Origin: an uncultured Verrucomicrobiota bacterium
GTDB lineage: Bacteria; Verrucomicrobiota; Verrucomicrobiia; Verrucomicrobiales; Verrucomicrobiaceae
Assembly: GCA_903960845.1 (NCBI GenBank)
Contig: CAJCCF010000524.1
Coordinates: 1 to 34,235, forward strand
Length of the DNA: 34,235 nucleotides
Direction of reading: 5' to 3'
Of the stretch, positions 31,762 through 34,235 are shown piece by piece. Made by a program: the position numbers and the translations under genes. Within the stretch, counting starts at the first letter, position 1, and each line of letters begins with the position of its first letter. Below the pieces are notes generated by a model. The model ran no database searches, was not told the DNA's origin, and saw only the letters and a program-made list of their open reading frames with translations.

Positions 31762-33053
31762 TGAAATCCGCCGAATTCGATCCATGCCCTTCCATTAAGG
31801 TGCCTTTCAAAGTCATCGATGGTGGTGTCACCGCCGCAAGGGGCTTTAGAGCTGCCGCCATCTCCTGCGGCATCAAGAATCCAGAAGCCACGAGGCTGGA
31901 TTTGATGATGATCACGTCGGATGTACCGACCATCACCGATGCCGCGTTCACGACCAATAAAGTCCGCGCCGCCTGTGTGCGCGTCTCCCAGATGCATATC
32001 AGGGACAGTGACACGCGCGCGATCATCGCCAACAGCGGCAATGCCAACGCCTGCACCGGTCTTCAGGGAATCCAGGACGCCAAGGCCATGTGCAAGGCCA
32101 CGGCAGAATCAATCGGCGTGCGCATGAGGCAGGTCCTCGTCTGCTCAACGGGTATCATTGGCATGAACATGCCCATCCAGCGCATCACTCCGCGCGTGGG
32201 TGAACTTGCTGAGAAGCTTTCTCCCGCTGGTAATGACGATGCCGCGCGCGCCATCATGACCAGCGATACGAAACCCAAGGTCTACGCCATCGAAGTGCCA
32301 TTGGGAAAAGGCCATAGCTTCCGCGTCGGAGGCATCGCCAAGGGTGCCGGCATGATTTGCCCAAACATGGCCACCATGCTGTCGTTCATCACCACGGACG
32401 CAAAGGTCTCCAAGGACGAACTCAAGCGCGCCATGCGCTTCGCCGTCGACCAATCCTTCAATCGCATCACCATCGACGGGGACACCAGCACCAACGACAC
32501 CGTGATCGTCATGACCAATGGTCAGGCAAATGCTCCAGCCATCAAGAAGGGATCACCTGAAGCGGAAATCTTCCGCTGTGCCCTGCAAAAAGTGATGATG
32601 GAACTCGCCAAGATGATTGTGAGCGACGGCGAACGCGTGACGAAATTTGTCGAGATTCGCGTTCGCAATGCCCGGACTCAGAGCGATGCCAAGAAGGCCG
32701 CAGAAGCCGTGGCCAAGAGCCTGCTTGTGAAGTGCTCTTTCAACGGCAGTGATCCGAACTGGGGTCGCATCATCCACGCCGTCGGCTATTCCGGCGCACG
32801 CATTCGTGAAGAGTTGATCGACATCTATTTTGGCGGCATTCAGGCCTGTGTCGGCGGACTGACCGCCAAAACGCCCGTTGCTGATTTGGAAAAAGTGGTC
32901 AAGGAACCACGCTTCTCCGTGACCATTGACCTCAATCTGGGCAGCGCCAACCACATCGTTTACACCACCGACCTCTCCGAAGCCTATGTCGACTTCAACA
33001 GCAGTGAGTACTCTGCGGCGGTCCATGCCAAACGCCAGAAGGGCCTTGTCTGA
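31761..33053 (+). CDS. argJ: Bifunctional glutamate N-acetyltransferase / amino-acid acetyltransferase
   Basis: This is 430 residues from ATG 31761. ArgJ moves the acetyl group from N-acetylornithine to glutamate, recycling it in the arginine pathway; some versions also use acetyl-CoA. The autocleavage site is present as KGAGMICPNMATMLSF: cleavage is expected before Thr205, which becomes the nucleophile of the beta chain. Other family motifs are IIANSGNANACTG, VCSTGIIG (oxyanion), SFNRITIDGDTSTNDTV and SDPNWGRIIHAVGYSG. Size is slightly above the usual 400-410 residues because of a longer N-terminal start (MKSAEFDPCPSIKVPFKVIDGGVTAARGFR). Whether the acetyl-CoA activity is kept cannot be read from sequence. 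Confidence 0.96.
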   Translation: MKSAEFDPCPSIKVPFKVIDGGVTAARGFRAAAISCGIKNPEATRLDLMMITSDVPTITDAAFTTNKVRAACVRVSQMHIRDSDTRAIIANSGNANACTGLQGIQDAKAMCKATAESIGVRMRQVLVCSTGIIGMNMPIQRITPRVGELAEKLSPAGNDDAARAIMTSDTKPKVYAIEVPLGKGHSFRVGGIAKGAGMICPNMATMLSFITTDAKVSKDELKRAMRFAVDQSFNRITIDGDTSTNDTVIVMTNGQANAPAIKKGSPEAEIFRCALQKVMMELAKMIVSDGERVTKFVEIRVRNARTQSDAKKAAEAVAKSLLVKCSFNGSDPNWGRIIHAVGYSGARIREELIDIYFGGIQACVGGLTAKTPVADLEKVVKEPRFSVTIDLNLGSANHIVYTTDLSEAYVDFNSSEYSAAVHAKRQKGLV

Positions 33054-33102
33054 CCTGAGTGATGGCGGCCAGGGACGGAGTTGCAGCAAGTCGAACGGGC
33101 GC

Positions 33103-33131
33103 TTGACTTGGCGCCTGTCTGGCGCGATAAA
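33103..33131 (+). promoter_or_regulatory. Promoter of the tmRNA gene
   Basis: TTGACT (33103-33108) and GATAAA (33126-33131) are 17 bp apart. A start near 33138 would leave about ten bases to be trimmed by RNase P from the 5' end of the tmRNA. A TAATAC at 33138-33143 is an alternative -10 but has no matching -35. Confidence 0.6.
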
Positions 33132-33148
33132 GGCGTGTAATACTGATT

Positions 33149-33500
33149 GGGGGCGTCCTGGTTTCGACGGGTAGTCTGCGGTCGGGGTGGCATGCCGAGG
33201 ATGATTCGTTGGCCTCGTAAAAAATCGAATCAAACAAACAACAGCAAACTCTTCTGAGCTAGCTCTCGCGGCCTAAGCCCCGCGACATCTTCGAGGCAAT
33301 GTCTGGTAGCCTCGAAGATGACACCACTAGGCTGGCTGGCTGATCGGGCGACCGGATCGAAAGCGAGATTTAACAGGACGCTGGGTGAACGGGATTCTGC
33401 AGACGGAAGCCCCTCACCGAGATTAAATCATCTGATAAGCATGTAGAAGCCTCGGCTTATGGCCATTCGGACAGGGGTTCGATTCCCCTCGCCTCCACCA
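33149..33500 (+). ncRNA. ssrA: Transfer-messenger RNA (tmRNA), one-piece
   Basis: This 352-nt one-piece tmRNA rescues stalled ribosomes together with SmpB. The acceptor stem is GGGGGCG (33149-33155) with CGCCTCC (33490-33496), one G-U pair, then A and CCA to 33500. The D-like part TCCTGGTTTCGACGGG follows the 5' strand, and the T arm AGGGG-TTCGATT-CCCCT precedes the 3' strand; both are diagnostic. The reading frame for the tag runs GCA (33244) AAC TCT TCT GAG CTA GCT CTC GCG GCC TAA (33274-33276). It adds the peptide ANSSELALAA, whose LALAA end is the usual ClpXP-type degradation signal. Pseudoknot stems fill the rest of the RNA but were not traced base by base. End points come from the acceptor pairing. 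Confidence 0.97.
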
Positions 33501-33521
33501 CCTTGATTTCCAAGGTGGTGG
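33495..33521 (+). terminator. Hairpin overlapping the 3' end of tmRNA
   Basis: CCACCACCTTG (33495-33505) pairs perfectly over 11 bp with CAAGGTGGTGG (33511-33521), loop ATTTC. The left arm contains the terminal CC and ACCA of the tmRNA. There is no T-run after it, so it may be a pausing or processing hairpin as much as a terminator. Confidence 0.55.
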
Positions 33522-33825
33522 AAACCTGAGATGGCGAAAATAACAACAAGGCTAAGAACTTGCTCGACTAAATTCGGCCATGCGAGAGTAGCAAGACCGA
33601 CAGACTGCTGAAGATAAGGGCTCATGATCGGCTCTCAATTCAATTCTGTCATTTGTGTTTGGAGGTCGCAGAGCATACCCAAAACTGTAACCTCTCTGCT
33701 TGTGAGCTTCGGACACCCATGTGGGGGAAAGCAGCAATGATGTCAGATCGCAAGCCCCTGCCTTGACCCGCTTGACGATGCTTGACCTCTTGACTACCTG
33801 ACAGAGTAGCCACCAGTCCATCGCC
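33522..33825. other. Intergenic stretch between tmRNA and zinc-ribbon gene
   Basis: No convincing gene is seen on either strand; the minus-strand frame over 33552-33899 only mirrors the zinc-ribbon gene's start and has no coding character. No integrase or direct repeat of the tmRNA 3' end was found. The only structured element is the TTGAC cluster at 33763-33802. Confidence 0.6.
33763..33802 (+). repeat. Cluster of four TTGAC repeats plus one CTGAC
   Basis: TTGAC occurs at 33763-33767, 33772-33776, 33782-33786 and 33790-33794, with CTGAC at 33798-33802. Starts are 9, 10, 8 and 8 bp apart. It lies 24-63 bp before the ATG of the zinc-ribbon gene. It may be a regulatory binding array; none of the copies has a good -10 at 16-18 bp. 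Confidence 0.7.
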
Positions 33826-34235
33826 ATGCCTGAAGTCACCGCCATTTCAAAATTCGCCTGCCCCGGCTGCGGAGGGGAGGCGGTGTGGACACCTTCCAAG
33901 CACGCGCTCGTCTGTCCCTACTGCGGCACCGAATCACCTGCTGAGTTGAAGGCTGATGGCTCTTTGATCGAGGAAAACGACCTCGTCACCGCGCTGCGAT
34001 CACTTCCCGAAGATCAGCGTGGCTGGGCGGCGGAGCGGAAGACCGTGCGCTGCCAGAGCTGCCAAGCCATCTCCGTTTTCAATGAGACGCGTGTAGCTCA
34101 GCGCCGCGACTTCTGCGGCTCGCCCTCGCTCATCAATGTGGATGACATCCAGGCTCCGATCCGCCCCGGCAGTGTCCTGCCATTCAAGGTGGCTGAATCG
34201 AAAGTCCGCGAGGACATCCGCCGCTGGTATGGCAG
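33826..34235 (+). CDS. Zinc-ribbon protein (N-terminal part, runs off the window)
   Basis: ATG 33826 opens a frame that stays open to the window's end (136 residues plus two bases). Residues 12-33 form a zinc ribbon (CPGC...CPYCG, Cys12, 15, 30, 33), and a second one starts at Cys76/Cys79 (RCQSC). Its second half reads RRDFCGSP: only Cys97 is present, and the position expected to hold the fourth Cys (residue 94) is Arg. The tail IRPGSVLPFKVAESKVREDIRRWYG agrees with the widespread 'TFIIB-type zinc ribbon' bacterial proteins of unknown function, whose next part is usually membrane-bound. The function is not known; the second ribbon may be impaired or bind zinc with three ligands. Confidence 0.8.
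   Translation, partial: MPEVTAISKFACPGCGGEAVWTPSKHALVCPYCGTESPAELKADGSLIEENDLVTALRSLPEDQRGWAAERKTVRCQSCQAISVFNETRVAQRRDFCGSPSLINVDDIQAPIRPGSVLPFKVAESKVREDIRRWYG

Noticed and set aside
33138-33143. TAATAC as the -10 box of tmRNA
   Set aside because: No matching -35 at 16-18 bp; the TTGACT/GATAAA pair fits better.
33480-33825. tmRNA 3' end as an integration site with an inserted element
   Set aside because: No integrase, no second copy of the tmRNA end and no mobile genes follow within the window.

Overview
The window looks like chromosomal DNA of a Verrucomicrobium-like member of the PVC superphylum (Verrucomicrobiota, possibly near Prosthecobacter/Verrucomicrobium). This is inferred from gene content: a heme-c protein with the DUF1587/1592/1588/1585 set typical of planctomycetes and verrucomicrobia, a DUF1080 secreted hydrolase, an SHD1-domain protein, many signal peptides and large TPR/Sel1 proteins. 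Base composition is moderately GC-rich and even. I see no insertion sequence, phage gene, tRNA, rRNA or CRISPR array.

Layout. (1) 1-1145: end of a YkgJ-like cysteine-cluster protein, then a membrane-anchored protein with a faint M28-peptidase-like look. (2) 1361-7188: a five-gene envelope operon, giant TPR protein - small TPR protein - ExbB/TolQ - ExbD - ExbD, with no TonB/TolA gene beside it. (3) 7275-10606: an orphan XylF-like sugar-binding protein (minus strand), then an SGNH hydrolase and an exported ClpP-fold protease with a coiled-coil front. (4) 11061-16657: a 1443-residue RHS/YD-repeat protein whose stop overlaps the open frame of a second secreted protein that begins with two YD-like repeats of its own. 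(5) 16667-22265: a PSD-type heme protein (minus strand), then DUF1080 protein, a small secreted protein with a caspase-like His/Cys pair, and a Sel1-repeat protein. (6) 22390-25430: a DUF116-polyprenyl synthase fusion, convergent with bioA. (7) 25588-30572: secreted cyclophilin with a clear terminator, NHL-propeller protein, CPBP/CAAX-type membrane protease, and a two-gene minus-strand operon (SHD1 protein, then Ig-like protein). (8) 30712-34235: argC-argJ with overlapping stop/start, tmRNA (ssrA) with a readable tag ANSSELALAA, and the start of a zinc-ribbon protein preceded by a cluster of TTGAC repeats.

Working together: the Exb operon probably converts proton-motive force into work across the envelope, with the TPR proteins as periplasmic partners. 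ArgC and ArgJ are consecutive parts of the acetylated arginine pathway. Most other genes encode exported or envelope proteins and seem to be independent units. Almost no gene start has a Shine-Dalgarno sequence; leaders are C-rich and G-poor, so starts were chosen by signal peptide, homology and first plausible ATG. The observations I rate highest are the RHS plus overlapping YD-bearing gene, the DUF116-prenyl synthase fusion, the caspase-like secreted protein and the TonB-less TPR/Exb operon.
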